Below, in pieces: positions 22,867-35,296 of a DNA stretch of 64,000 nt; the first letter of the stretch is position 1, and every line of letters starts with the position of its first letter. A program made the translations under genes and the position numbers. The stretch is from Hevea brasiliensis. Its lineage: Eukaryota; Streptophyta; Magnoliopsida; Malpighiales; Euphorbiaceae. The stretch is from NCBI RefSeq assembly GCF_030052815.1, contig NC_079507.1:64435144-64499143 (forward strand), given 5' to 3'. Below the pieces are notes generated by a model, which saw nothing but the letters and a program-made list of their open reading frames with translations, was not told where the DNA came from and made no database searches.

Positions 22867-23010
22867 AGAAATTCACAGCACTAGCCCTAATCTTAATCAA
22901 CAGCAACAACCATATACCAGCCTTTTATTCTTCTTGTTTCCTAGCCGCTTCTGCCCTTTGTTATCTTATCAGGGCCAAGCGTTCTGCAAGAGCAACCTTA
23001 GATCAGATAG

Positions 23011-23036
23011 ATGAAAGTGAAACCATGAAAAGATAG
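23011..23036 (+). other. Two tiny overlapping upstream ORFs
   Basis: ATGAAAGTGAAACCATGA (23011-23028) encodes five residues. Its stop overlaps a second ATG that stops at 23034-23036. Both end before the main ATG at 23053 and could lower its translation if this leader is transcribed. Confidence 0.4.
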
Positions 23037-23052
23037 AGCATCTAGAAGAAAG

Positions 23053-23226
23053 ATGAGCACAAAAAATTATGCAGAGGAAATCAAAGCATTATGCAAAGAA
23101 CAGGTGCTGTTGGTTATCATTTTGGTGCCTCTGATCTGTTTGAACCTTATTCGTGAGCTTTGTGATTCTGTTTTAGCTATGTTGTTAGTTACTGCTGCGA
23201 GGGTGTTGTTGTTTGAGTTTTGCTGA
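23053..23226 (+). CDS. Possible 57-residue membrane peptide
   Basis: A single-exon ORF starts at an ATG with A at -3 and ends at TGA. The first 17 residues are polar (MSTKNYAEEIKALCKEQ). Residues 18-30 are strongly hydrophobic (VLLVIILVPLICL), then comes a charged break (NLIRELCD), then a second hydrophobic stretch (residues 39-55, with an internal AAR). This suggests one or two membrane segments with a short exposed N-terminus. A TATA-like box and leader lie upstream. I do not recognise the family. It is not an obvious DVL/RTFL or ARGOS peptide, because their signature motifs are absent. A chance ORF is possible, but base composition here is clearly more gene-like than in the flanks. Confidence 0.45.
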   Translation: MSTKNYAEEIKALCKEQVLLVIILVPLICLNLIRELCDSVLAMLLVTAARVLLFEFC

Positions 23227-24436
23227 AAGGTGGAGAATTAAGTACCGCTAGCTTTTTCTATTAATGCAACAGCTACTTCCAAGTGATGCTTACCGGTCAT
23301 TGTTGATTGTTTGGGGTTGCTTGTGTAGTAACAATTTTTGTGAAAGGATATTTAGAGATTGCTGGGTGTATTCCACCTTTAGACTGCATTTTTAGATCTG
23401 TTGTAGTTTTGTTTTAATCCTTTACCTTGGTCTATTGTATTTGGAACCTATTTTGTTTCTTGTTTGTTTATATGTTCTGTCACATTTTATCTTTGTATCC
23501 CGTTCTCTCAACAGATTTTTTTCACTTAACATGTCATGCCTAGGTTAGAAATTTGGAAGAAGTCTATTCATTGAGATTTAGTTTGATCATGTGGGGTGAT
23601 CATATTAAATTTTTCCTGGTTTCTAATATTAATAAAATTTCTTTGTTTTTTTTAAAAAAAGACAAGTTAACAAAAAGAAAGGTTAAGTAGCTGCTTGCCA
23701 GGATCAATAATGATGCTGAGGAATCAGAAAGGAAAACATATTAACTTATTATGAATATAGAGAGAAGTAATTAAAATAGTGATGCAACAACAGGTCAAGT
23801 CAACAGCAGAAATTGAACTGCAGAAATGGCCTAACAAACTACAATTCCTCGTGAAAACGGTATTGGACAGCAGCAGGCAAATGATAAATTATAATTTCAC
23901 AAGGAGCACTACAGTTTCCTTAGTGACCATAACAAATGATGATATAAGATAATTAACTACAAAACTAAAGTTCATTTTACTTATTCTTTTGCCCAGTTTT
24001 TTAAAAAAGTAAAACCACGACTCAATCTTCGCAGGGCTTATTGATTAATGACAGATCATAAGAGATCCTCTAAATTACTTCATCATCATAAGCCCATCCT
24101 AGTGCACTACCAGAACGCATCATGACAATAGCTCTCCTCTACAATTTCAGGGATAGGGTTGCCAAGAGACAAAGCTCATATTCAGTCCACTTGTATCATC
24201 CAAGGTTTCTTGTGCTGTCTGACGGTTTCAGAACTTCTTTAGTGGCCAAAGCAATTAACATACCACAGTGACTTCACAAACCCCTAGGAGTTTTGCTTCA
24301 ATAGGTCATCCTTCACAAATCATTAAACACTTAGCCTTCAAAACTATGTCTCCAATTTTGACATTAGTTGTGTTTTCAACTTCTCAAAATGAAAATAATT
24401 TGGAATGACAAATATTCCAAAAGGGAAAGAGTTGGT

Positions 24437-24472
<36 letters not shown>

Positions 24473-25918
24473 GGGGTTTTGGTGGAGGGGAGGGGAGAGG
24501 AGGGTGGGAAGAATTCTTGGCATAAAAAATGAATTTGTTAAGAATAGGGCAAACTTTTGTCAAGAAAACTTCCAAAAACTTCCAAATTAAAGAGATGCAT
24601 TCCCCCATCAAATGAATTCAAAATGCATATTATACAACCACGGAAACCATTTGCTTTGTTGCTTAACATCTTCTTCATCTTATATCATTCTGTTTCCAAA
24701 CCCATCAGTCTCCTTTGTTGTAGTTCATAAAGGGTTATGTCATCATGCTAAGGGCCCCATTTTTCTTAATTGGAATCGAGAAATGGGAATGAAAACCCAT
24801 TCTTACTCTTTGCATGTTTACTAACCAGGAATAATAAGGACGCTTACTAATCAGAGGGTAAACAAAAAGGCTTTTAATACCACTGTTTGGGTAGTTACAG
24901 TTTATAATGGGTTTATTCATCCAAGTTTCTATAGAAAGCATTTTCCTTCAAACAAAAATCTAATTTCATCACCACTCGGCATATTTAGCCTTTTTTTTTT
25001 TTTGATATGCTGCATGTCTATCTATTGATTCATTCATATAATTTTCTTTGTTAGTTTTTCTCTACCAATACATTGATGGCTGAATTAGTGAATTATGAGT
25101 TCATCTGGTCCCTTCCTCAATTTGACATCTGGAACTACACCAAACAAAGCTTTTTACATGGTTTAAAAGAGTCATCCACAGGCATGACTTTGCACACAAT
25201 AAGAAATTACGGACTCACTGAGTCCTTTCTCTTCTTCATCACTATGTATAATCCATATCAAAACATGCTTAATTACGATGTGCCAAAGAGTACCCTGACC
25301 TCTGATTCTTCTTCAACTTCCTCTTTAGACTCTTCTTCTACTTCCTCTCCAGCTTCTTCCTGTTCCTGATATATTGAAAAAGGTTTCTTTTTTAGTACAA
25401 AAGCGCATTCATCACACACACACACGTTGCGTTTTGGTGCTCAGTGCATAATTTCAATGCAAGTATTTACACACACATACACATAGATAACTGCTTTGTG
25501 CTTCACACTGCCAATACAAGTGTTCTGGCACCACAGTATCAATTTGCATTGGATTCTTGTCCCTTCATGGATCGAAAATCAAGGAGGGTAGGAGACATGA
25601 AATTGATCAAATTCTAATTTTCATATTGATAATTCTACTTAAAGGTAGAAAACAGGACATCATCACAGATGAAATTATCAATAACAGTCAAAATTCATGA
25701 GAATGATAGGAGCAGGACAGAGACTGTCATCTCATCCATTTACAAACATGCAAATTCATTTTCCAAATGAGAAGCAATGTTGTCAATAATGCAAAGGAAC
25801 ACTTAAGAAAATATTGAAGATACATAACAGAAACTACCATAAGAAAATAAGTTTTATACCCGAAATCTAAAGTTGAAGTGAATCCATAAAATCCCAATGG
25901 CGTCTACTATTCACACTC
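23227..25918. other. Spacer without supported genes
   Basis: Moderately A+T-rich DNA. It contains a 35-G run and an open stretch at 25073-25369 ending in Ser repeats, whose complement reads as Glu-rich. I find no splice structure, domain or homology that would support a gene. Confidence 0.5.
24437..24476 (+). repeat. Poly-G tract (35 consecutive G)
   Basis: An uninterrupted G run at 24437-24471, then TGGGG. Its length may be affected by sequencing error. Confidence 0.9.
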
Positions 25919-26257
25919 AGTTTGTTTCACAGAAAAATATTTTTCATTGAAAATGTTTTGTAAAAACGTATTTTTCTTAAAAGTATTTTTTATTATTTGG
26001 TTGTAATATTAAATTAATGGTAAATATTTATTAAATATATATATATATATATATATATATAGTATTTTCACATTTTAATAAAATCTAAAAATAAAAAATA
26101 ATTTTCTCTTTAAAAAAAATGAACTTATTTTCTTTAAAAATGATTTAGTTTTATTTTGATCAAGAAAATATTTTCTAATTTTCCTAAGTGCCCTAAAGGT
26201 TAGAAAATGTGAAAAATATTTTATAGAAAAATATTTTTCGTGAAATAAACGGAACCT
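25919..26257. mobile_element. MITE-like palindromic element
   Basis: The left end GTTTCACAGAAAAATATTTT and the right end AAAATATTTTTCGTGAAA are imperfect complements about 340 bp apart, with an A+T-rich interior and an AT repeat (26035-26061). No clear target duplication is visible, so the exact borders are uncertain. Confidence 0.5.
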
Positions 26258-27590
26258 GAATTTCAAGTATAACAGCTCAAAAGGGTATACCTACGGTCAA
26301 TTATTTTAATTTATTACTTAAAATTACAATTAAAATTACAAATAAATAGTATTACATTAAATATACTCAAATTCAATAATAAAATATTTAAATTTAAAAT
26401 TTTTAAAATAAATCTCAAAATATATATTTAAAAAAAATTAAATAATTAAATTAGTTAGATTAACCGAAAAGAAATTGAAATTGGATAATGATACTAAAAT
26501 TGAGTGATGTTATTAAAAAATTCCTAAAGTTTAGTGACTATGAGTGAAAATTAATTAAATTAACATAAAAACCTGTAATACTTGGTCACAATTGACTTTT
26601 AATGATATTAATTGAAGTTGAATAAATTTAAAAAAAAATTAAAATTAAATAATTTTTATAAAAATAACTCATAAAATTGAGAGACCTCAAGTGATAATTA
26701 CCCTAATTGAAATTAAATAACAAAAAGAAATGTTAAAATATTCTAATGAAAGAAGTGATTCTAAATTAAAATAATTTTAATATTTTCATTTTATATATCT
26801 TATTCTAAAATGATAAAATAGCTTTGCAAAAGCACAAACTAACTTAATTACATAATTGGTTAATCCTTAAATTTTAATATTAAGATAGCATATCATAGAA
26901 ATAGACAATTAAAATCTCTTGTTTAAAGATATTTGAGCAGAGAAAAATAATTTTTCGAGTAGTAACTAATCTTTTTCATTTTAGACAATTAAAGAATTTT
27001 ACTTTAGAAGAATAAGTTTTTGAGTACTAACTAATTTTTTTCATTTTATACAACCAAATAACTCTATCTTTTCTGAAATTTGCTACCTCTACAGAAAAAA
27101 ATTAAATCACCAAATAGTAATGAAAAAATAGGCTACAATATACCAAGCTACATTGATAGAAAACCATTGCCTACTCTTAAAGATCTAAAGTTTCTAAAAA
27201 AAAAAAAATTTAATGATCCACGCTGTATTTCAAATGGTCAAAGAATCCATTCAAATACGACAGAAAATAAAGAGAAAAAATAAAACTCTAGTAATAAGGA
27301 AGAGCAACACCTCAACATTGTAAAGAGAACCTTATGTATATTTCTAATGGACATAAATATGATAAAAGAAACTTAGATTTGTTTTAAATGATCAAATATT
27401 TGAGAGTTTATTAAAAATTGATAAATAAATAAAGAAAATCAATTTAAGGGCAACTACCAGAAACTTAACAATGGTCATATAAGGAAGAGAAATTAAGGAG
27501 AAAAAGAAGAGAGGAGAGGAGAGGAGAGGAGAGAAGAGGAGGAAAGCCTTTTAAAACAATATATAACAAGTTGACTACAGGAGAAATTAA
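26258..27590. other. A+T-rich spacer
   Basis: Very A+T rich with no supported gene. A GGAGA repeat at 27508-27542 is the only clear structure. Confidence 0.5.
27508..27542. repeat. (GGAGA)n purine repeat
   Basis: About six units of AGGAG/GGAGA close to the 3' end of the glycosyltransferase pseudogene. Confidence 0.8.
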
Positions 27591-28904
27591 TTATTTGACA
27601 AGTTGTTGCATATTTTGTACAAATTTATCAACGTAACTACTCATCGACCCTTTATTTTCCAGCATCTCCCTCCACTTTCTGTGATTCTCCTTCAGAATTG
27701 AACCCACTGCACTGCCTTTATTCATCACAGAGTGGATGGCTTTGCTTAGACTCTCCTTAGAAAACCACCCACTTTCATCTCTCTCACCTCCACTGCCACC
27801 TTTAACTCTTGGGCCATGAACCTGGCGTTCAAGATTTGGTCACCCAAATGTGGCACCAATACTAGTTGACAATCACTCATCAAAGACTCCCACATTGACC
27901 CAAATCCACAATGGTTCACAAAACACCCTACTGATGGGTGATCTAGGATCATTAATTGTTGTACCCATGCACCCCGAACCACTCCTCTTCCTTTAACCCT
28001 CTCTTCGAACCCTTCCGGCAGTGCTTCTTCCACTGTTGAGGCACCCTTTGGCGGTTTTAAGGCCACTAAAAATGGCAAACCTGTTAATTCGAACCCTAAA
28101 ACCAGTTCTTGAAACTGATTCTTTTCCAGTATGATTTGGCTTCCAAATGCACAAAACACCACTGAACCTCGTTGAAACCCACTTAGCCATTTACACCAAC
28201 GGTCTTCTAACGGTCTCTTAGATGGCTCCGGCAAGACATGTCTGGTTAGAAACACCGACTTTCCATATTGACTCCCAATGTAATCACACAACTGCCCTTC
28301 AGTTTCATGGCAAGTTCTGATAGCTAGTGCGTCACTTGTTTTCATTGCTTTGGGGATTCTTTCATAAAAAGTTATTCCTTCGCCGAAAGGCTGCGATACA
28401 AATAACAACGATAGTTGACGATGGATAGCCAGAAGGTGGCACTAACAGTTCAGCCTCGGTGATGGCCCTATCTTTAGGCACATTTCGTGCCGGGACTAGT
28501 ACAATTGCAATGGAGGCAGCCGAAACTACTGAATAGTTTATGGCCTCAATCCCAAGGAGTTTTGTTATCTCCGGCACCCAGTGGGCTACATTAACCAACT
28601 TAGGTCTGATATCATATATTACCGTTTCGACTTGGTCACGGGTGCGATCCAGGGCTGTAGCAAGCAAATGGTTTAATTGAATGGGGATGTCGGAGGCGGT
28701 TTGGGTGCCAGTAGGGAGGCCATCGACGTGAGGGACGGTGAGAGGTTGGAAGGTGATGAGATGAGGATGAAGATTGAAGTGTTGTAATTGTTGTATGGCT
28801 TTGGCGGGCAGCAAGAAGGTGATGAAGCAATCTCTCTCTGCAAGCCTGTTAGAGAGGTGGGGGAACAGGGTCATGTGACCAACAGCAAACCATGGGAACA
28901 TCAC
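27591..28904 (-). pseudogene. UDP-glycosyltransferase pseudogene (UGT79B-like)
   Basis: The minus strand encodes an intronless family-1 glycosyltransferase of about 438 residues in three frame segments. The N-terminal part (MFPWFAVGHMTLFPHLSNRL; FNLHPHLITFQPLTVPHVDG) is the acceptor domain, with the catalytic-type His in AVGHM. The middle holds VFCAFGSQ and a PSPG-box region (WVQQLMILDHPSVGCFVNHC, then GFGSMWESL). These enzymes transfer sugar from UDP-sugar to flavonoids and similar acceptors in the cytosol. The frame breaks near 28395, where a short segment before LFVSQPFGEG is missing. It breaks again near 27785, where one base appears lost, after which the usual C-terminus (SLSKAIHSV...SSYVDKFVQ) continues to TAA at 27591. 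The normal upstream Met residues are also absent: the frame runs into a 15-A tract. PSPG residues are partly altered (Asp/Gln end reads GDQ). Confidence 0.9.
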
Positions 28905-31244
28905 TAGGTGAAAATCTGAGCTCTTGGGTAGACTCTTTTTTTTTTTTTTTTCCAGAAGGCCAGGGAGTGTTTCTTGGTTAGATTTAGATCTAGTTCATGG
29001 AGATGGAGGTTTCTTTTCTTGGTTGGATTTATATAAATCACATGTGGTAGTTGTAACTTGCAAGGCCATAAGGAGCTCCATCATATATATTGATGAAACA
29101 AATTTAGAAAAAAATATACTCATAGTATCAGTATTAAAAAGAAAATTTGTTAAAGTCGGTAATGGATGGAATAATTATTGATACGCTGAGAAGAGTCGTA
29201 GTGTTCACTCTGAAATCAAATCGCTATGTTTCTTTTTATTTTTGCTTATCTGATAAAAATGTTAATCTTTCACCATGTCATTAATTAAATTGATAATCTT
29301 AGAATTAGAATTTAATTAAACTTCATTAAATCGAAAATTAAAACATGATTATTTGAAATCTCTTTATCATATTTCTAATATCCCTTGATTTTTTAAATTA
29401 AATTAATTAAAATATTTGTTTGTTTTCATCTTCATAAAATAAAACATATTAATATAATAATATAATTAAATTAAACCAACGCACGACTTATTAAGTAATA
29501 TTTTGGAAAAGCTTTAAAGTTGATGCATGCTCTAGCTACACTCATAAGGTAAATTATAAATTATATAATAAAAGTGATGCAAATTCAAATGTAAATTCAA
29601 GCAGAAACCCCCAAACCCCTGAAGAGAGTTGTGAGGCCTATATTTAATAGAGTGCACCAGTGCTTTGGGTTAGATAAACCAGGAGATCTATTGCCCAAAA
29701 TGTATTGAAGAAGAAGAAAGCCAAAATCAATTTTGGAGAAGAAGCAAAAAACAAAAACTAATTTTGAAGAAAAAGAAGAAAAGGCCAAAACCAATTTTTG
29801 AGGAGAAGTAGAATAGGTGGGTGGGAAATTATATTAAAAAAAATTAAAAAAAAAAAAAAAAAAAAAACAGGAAGGAGAAGTCAAAGGAGTTTTCTGTTAA
29901 CTCAACTAAAGTTAAAAAGATTTATGCTATAAGTTAAAATTTAGGTATCTTTTTTTCATAAGATCACTATGTTCAGTATTATGTGTGTAATTCACTTGGA
30001 TTATATGTATAATTTCAATAAATATAGGTCCCTCATTTTACTTTTTATAAAAAGTAAATATGATTTCTCATTCTATTACCACATGTCAATTTCTATGAAG
30101 AGATAAAGAGTGAGTAGTTTAAATATATTTCTTCTTTCATAAAAAATTAATTATTTTAATTTATTTCATATTAAATAAATAATAAATACATACTTATATC
30201 ATTGTTATAATTTCAAATGTGCCTTATTTTTGAGAAAATTTTACATCATTATTATAACTTTATCTCTTTTAATATCACCCCTGCACATTAAACCTATTTA
30301 TATATAATAATTGTACATTATATTATTTAAATAATTTCATATTATTACACTAGAAATATTATTTCATTATTTATTCAAGTCTCAAAATGGTTACAATCAA
30401 CTCTAGATATTGCAAATTAGAAAAATAATAAGATATATTAATTGTTATTATCATATTTAAAATGAATTGATTTTAATTTTTTAAATGAAAGTATATTTTT
30501 TTATTTTATTTTGCTTTTTTTATAATATTTTTTATAATTATTTGATATATTAATGTAAATCTATGCTAATAATTATTTCATTAATATTTTATTATTTTAA
30601 ATATATTTTATAGATATGCTTTTTAATAATTTGCATAAGATTAAATTTATATTTCTCATATTATAATTAGCTAATATTAATTTTAAATATAAATATAATA
30701 ATAATTTAAATACTAAAAATAAAAATTAATAAATCCACATGTAAAAAAGCTAGTATAGAAAATAGATGGGCCCACATATACACACTCTCTAAAGTCTTAA
30801 TTTATCAGGCCCATGTAGAGAAAAGAAAAAAAAAATCCTATAATTTGCATGGCTACGACAATAGAAGCAATAAATGAAATTTATCATAGACGCTGCAGAG
30901 TAGGTAAGAAAGAGTAGGTAAGAAAGAGGTGAAGGAGATGGTAAAGGCAATTGCGCCCTTAACAGTGACAATGACCATAGATAATTCCTCTTGCTTGTCC
31001 CCAAGGCGCTGTCCCCTTAATTTTAATTCATTCAACACATTAAATACTAGCGTTAAATGCCCTTATCTGTTGGTTGGTCATTCCTCAATTGCTTACACCA
31101 AATTTACCGTTTGAATTAATTATTAGATATATTAAAAATATTAAAAAATAATATTTATTTTCTCACAAAAAAATAAGTTATTTTTGTAATATAAAAAATA
31201 AATTTTACAGAGAAATAATATATGTGTATCGGATGCATCTAATA
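28905..31244. other. A+T-rich spacer
   Basis: No supported gene. There is an A/T homopolymer at 28937-28951 and a poly-A tract near 29845-29870. The stretch at 30890-31110 is less A+T rich but has no coding signature. Confidence 0.5.
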
Positions 31245-31249
31245 ATTTC
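31245..31249. repeat. Target-site duplication ATTTC, left
   Basis: ATTTC directly precedes the left LTR and recurs at 57481-57485 directly after the right LTR. Confidence 0.85.
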
Positions 31250-33892
31250 AGTCACGACTCAATTTATGGGTCGAACCGACACTAGGACCTGGGCCAGCCT
31301 AAAGCCCTCGAGGCCTGTAGTAAGCCTAACTATTCCTCAATCCAATCCTAAGGCCTATTTGGGCCCAATTTAAAGAATTCAATCAGACAAAGTCCAGCCA
31401 TAAAATGGACCAGTCAACGGAGAGTTTTTGACTCGCTCGACCTGTAAGCACAATATAAAATAAATTGGGGAGCTCAGCTCACCCTCCACATGCTCATAAT
31501 ATCAAAAATCCAATGGGAGCTCAGCTTTCTCATCCAATTGAGTTTTACATGCAATTAATAATATTACAAATTGAACATCATATTATATTATATACACAAA
31601 TTAATTAAAATACTCCTAACACATGCGAAGTCTAAAATTTAACTCAATTATACAAAATACATCAAATACTACTAATTAACCTGTAAAGAAGAAGAGCAGA
31701 TTAGTCACAACAAGTAATCCTCCTGTAGTCTGGAAAAATAGATGAACATAAGTAAGCGTTCGACTCATAGAGTAAAATACTAATTTTAATCATAATTTCT
31801 ATAGCTAACTAAAGCTAATGCATCCTAAGGCATGGAATGCAACATCATCATAATTTTCATGCAAACCACATCATAGCAGTAAAAAGGCAATTTGGAGCAC
31901 TCACCCACCCAACACTGCACAAACAGTACATATATAAGAGCTTATCCCCTATACAGCTCTCTTAATCCAACCTCTGCCAGCGAGTGTCTCTCAAGCCGGA
32001 CTTTCGCTTCATAAACCAAATGCGGGGTCCCTGCGAGTGTCTCTCAAGCCATGTCTACCCCGATTTATCCATAAAGGACTGGGTCCCAGCGAGTGTCTCT
32101 CAAGCCGTGTCTACCCGTCCTGTCCATATCCAATATCATACCACACGTATGCTAATGCACGCACACTGCTTTAAATTACTACAAACAATATCTATGACAC
32201 TTCGTCAATTATGAATGTAATATAAAATGTGCCTAGTATTTAACTACATAGATACATATTTATAAGTGATGCATTGGCATGCTTGAACATATAATAATAT
32301 TGAAATTATAATTAAAATTAATATTTTACTCACAGACTTAACCGCGGTCACTGCGGCAGCTGGACGGAGGAGGAAGACTGTCCCAGCTCACTTGACAAAT
32401 TTCATCGCAATTATTTAATATATTTGACTTGATACAAGCTTGAAAAAATACCAAGGACACCCTAAGTCGTGTCGAAAATCTGGCAGAGTCTCCCCTATAC
32501 CTAAGACTTTCTCAATCTACAAAAAGGTTCAAAATGCACTTCTATATCCACAATCCACACATCCACAACTCAATCACATCACATGGCCCCTCTTGGGCCT
32601 ATCCAAATAGTCAACAACCACAATTTGAAAAATTACAATTTAGTTCCTATAATTACCCCTTTTGAAAAACTACCCAAATGAGCTCTAAAAATTTTAAAAC
32701 TTTGCCTCGCGGTCCTTAGCAATATTATAGAGCTAATGCAAAAGGAATTATATTTTCTAACCTACCACAAATATTTTATAGATTTTTAATCGAAATCAAG
32801 CACTAGATAATTAAGAAAAATGAGGGTTCGGCTTTACCTATGCCAATTACGACCTTGGAGACACGTCCGAGACATCTAAAAATGGTGGGGTAGCCTATAA
32901 CCTCGATCCAATTCAGAAACTTTTTCGGTAGCCTGTCTGCCCGGTCCGAAATTACAAACCTGAGCAACTGTTAAATTTTCACGAATTGAAGGTACCTACG
33001 CGAAGCCCACAACACGGGGGTTAGTATATAATTTTTATAAAATTTTCTAAGCTCATTTAATGCTCGAAAAAATAGTGTAAAGTCTCACGGGACCCACCGA
33101 AAAATGGTGTCAGAAAATTTGAAATGGGGATTGCCACGAAGCTCTTGGCGAGTGGAGCACTCCGGTACTCTCAAATATTTGGTGGGGTTTATGGTTTTCG
33201 AGAAATCTAACCCAAAAGTCAAAATGGGTTAAAACTTCTTGGACAAAATTTTGGGTAAACCGCTCGATGGATTTTGGTGTTCTTGGTGTCTATGAAAAGC
33301 TCTCGAGGTGTATAAGTATTTTGGGATAAGACCCAATCCGATTGGTGGCCGGATTGGCCGAAATCAGCCCAAGAAAGTGAAGCGGTGCGCGTAAGCTTCT
33401 TTGGGAACACTTTTCCAGCGCTTTAAGCGGCGGCCAACAAGGGGGAAAGGCTGAGGTGGTGGGCCGGAATGTGGGGGAGGGCCGTGTGGCGGTGGTCGGC
33501 ATAGAGGGAGAGGGAGGAGAGAGAAAATGTGAGAGAGAGGGAGGGTGTCGGGGGCGTGCAAAGAAGAAGAAGAAGGAAAAAGAAAATGGGCCAGTCTAAT
33601 TCGAGATACAAAAATTTGAATTTTTATTTTGCCCTGAGATAAAAAACGAGACACAAAAATTTCGAAAAAATTCTAAAAAACTCAAAAAAATTCATAGAGT
33701 CCAAATATATTTTTAGTTTTGCCACGTGATCTTCAAATTAATTTTTAAAAATCATCAAAGTTTTATATTTTCAAAAAATCGAACCTGATTTCTAAAATTT
33801 GAAAAATTTTAAATAATTTTTCAAAATTTAAATAAAACAAAATATTGATATTTACCTATAAAATAATAAATTTAAAAATTAGGGGTGTTACA
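31250..33892 (-). repeat. 3' LTR of the gypsy element
   Basis: 2,643 bp. The minus strand starts TGTAACACCCCTAATTTT. Its terminal CA has mutated to CT (forward AG instead of TG). It carries three about 56-bp tandem units around GCGAGTGTCTCTCAAGCC (31979-32110). Confidence 0.93.
31977..32130. repeat. Triplicated LTR-internal repeat
   Basis: GCGAGTGTCTCTCAAGCC occurs three times at about 56-bp spacing, each followed by a related tail. The same array is at about 55518-55660 in the other LTR, so it predates the insertion. Confidence 0.85.
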
Positions 33893-33909
33893 TTCTTTTC
33901 CCCTTACAG
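33893..33909 (-). promoter_or_regulatory. Polypurine tract of the gypsy element
   Basis: The minus strand reads CTGTAAGGGGAAAAGAA immediately before TGTAACACC of the 3' LTR. Confidence 0.8.
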
Positions 33910-33959
33910 AAAATTCGTCCTCGAATTTTACACAAGGCAGAATAAAAGAACAAAATTAC

Positions 33960-35296
33960 ACATTGAATAAATAAGGGTACTTGCTATGCATGTCCCGCTC
34001 TGACTCTCAGGTGCATTTTTCCACTGATTGGCTTCTCCACAAAACCTTAACCATAGGGATCTATTTTGATCTTAGTTGTCTCACTTGGTAGTCCACTATG
34101 GCTACAGGCTGCTCCTCAAACGTCAAGTCTTCTTTCAGCTTCACTATATTCGGCTGTAATATATGAGAAGGATCAGGTATGTATTTCCTAAGCATGGAGA
34201 TGTGAAATACAGGATGAATATGAGAAAGGTTGGGTGGTAACTCCAACCAATAGGCAACTGCTCAAACTCTATTAGTAACCTCAAAAGGTCCAATATACCG
34301 AAGTGCCAACTTGTCCTTCTTTCCAAATCTCATAACTCCCTTCATCGGAGAAACCTTCAGGAATATGTAATCACCTACTGCAAACTCTACATCCCTCTGT
34401 CTAGGATCTGCATAACTCTTCTGCCTACTGAAAGCTGTTTTCAATCGTTCCCTAATTAAAGGAACCATCTCTTAAGTGTACTGCACTAAGTCAACTTCAT
34501 GCACCTTCGCTTGTCCCATTTTCATCCAACATAGAGGAGACCTACACTTTCTGCCATATAGCGCCTCATAGGGTGTCATTCTGATGCTGGAATGATAACT
34601 GTTGTTGTAGGTAAACTCCACTAAGGGCAGCTGATCATCCCATTGACCTCCAAAATCCAAAACACACAAGCGAAGCATGTCTTTTAGTGTTTAAATTGTC
34701 CTTTCAGACTGCCCATCTGTCTGAGGGTGGAAGTTAATACTAAAGTTTAATTGCGTGCCAAGTGCCTCTTGCAGCTTTCTCTAAAACCTAGAAGTGAACT
34801 GGGGCCCTCTGTCATATATTATGGAAGTAGGAACTCCATGCAATTTAACTATTTCTCAAAAATAGATCCAGGCTTACTGTGGAATAGAATATGTAGTTTT
34901 CACAGGCAAGAAATGAGCTGATTTAGTTAGACGATCTACAATTACCCATACAGAATCATATCCCCGCGTGGTATGAGGCAACCCAGTTACAAAATCTATA
35001 GTGATCATTTTCCACTTCCATTCTGGGATAAAGAGCTCTTGCAGCTTCTCTGACGGCCTCTGGTGTTCAAACTTCACCTTCTGATAAGTCAAGCACTTGG
35101 ACACAAAGTCTTCTATGTCTCTCTTCATGCCATTCCACCAGTAGCTATCTTTCACATCATAGTACATCTTGGTAGAGCCTGGGTGGACATTGTACAGTGT
35201 ATAGTCTGCTTCTCGCATTATTTCATTTCTAAGATTGTCCACGACGGGCACACATATCTTAGAACCATGCATAAGAGCGCCATCATTAGCAAATCC
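33960..35296 (-). pseudogene. Gypsy integrase core and chromodomain-like tail
   Basis: The minus strand reads GFANDGALMHGSKICVPV, then a zinc-binding region with DIEDFVSKCLTYQKVK (one Cys replaced by Tyr), then WKMITIDFVTGLP of the catalytic core. Next come LPLVEFTYNNSYHSSI and EALYGRKCRSPL, then HPVFHISMLRKYIPDPSH and YQVRQLRSK leading into a chromodomain-like end. Stops and frameshifts occur between blocks. The upstream integrase end is cut by the solo LTR at 35297. Confidence 0.9.
35292..35296. repeat. Target-site duplication AATCC, left (pair at 38374-38378)
   Basis: AATCC flanks the inserted LTR on both sides. Its removal rejoins the integrase reading region. Confidence 0.88.

Noticed and set aside
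22870..23050. Possible microRNA precursor in the leader before the 57-codon ORF
   Set aside because: I compared it by eye with common plant miRNA sequences and saw no match or convincing long hairpin.
24384..24611. Proline-rich ORF on the minus strand and glycine-rich ORF on the plus strand
   Set aside because: Both are simply translations of the 35-G tract.
25073..25369. 98-codon ORF ending in Ser/Thr repeats, with a Glu-rich reading on the other strand
   Set aside because: Low-complexity end, no recognisable domain on either strand, no supporting splice or promoter signals.
31977..32130. CRISPR-like array from the regular GCGAGTGTCTCTCAAGCC spacing
   Set aside because: Only three units, related spacers, inside a plant LTR. 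It is a tandem repeat.
33364..33654. Pro/Ser/Leu-rich open stretch on the minus strand, with a counterpart at 56876-57191
   Set aside because: It lies wholly inside the gypsy LTRs, is low complexity, and exists in both only because the LTRs are copies. The predicted products differ by frame.
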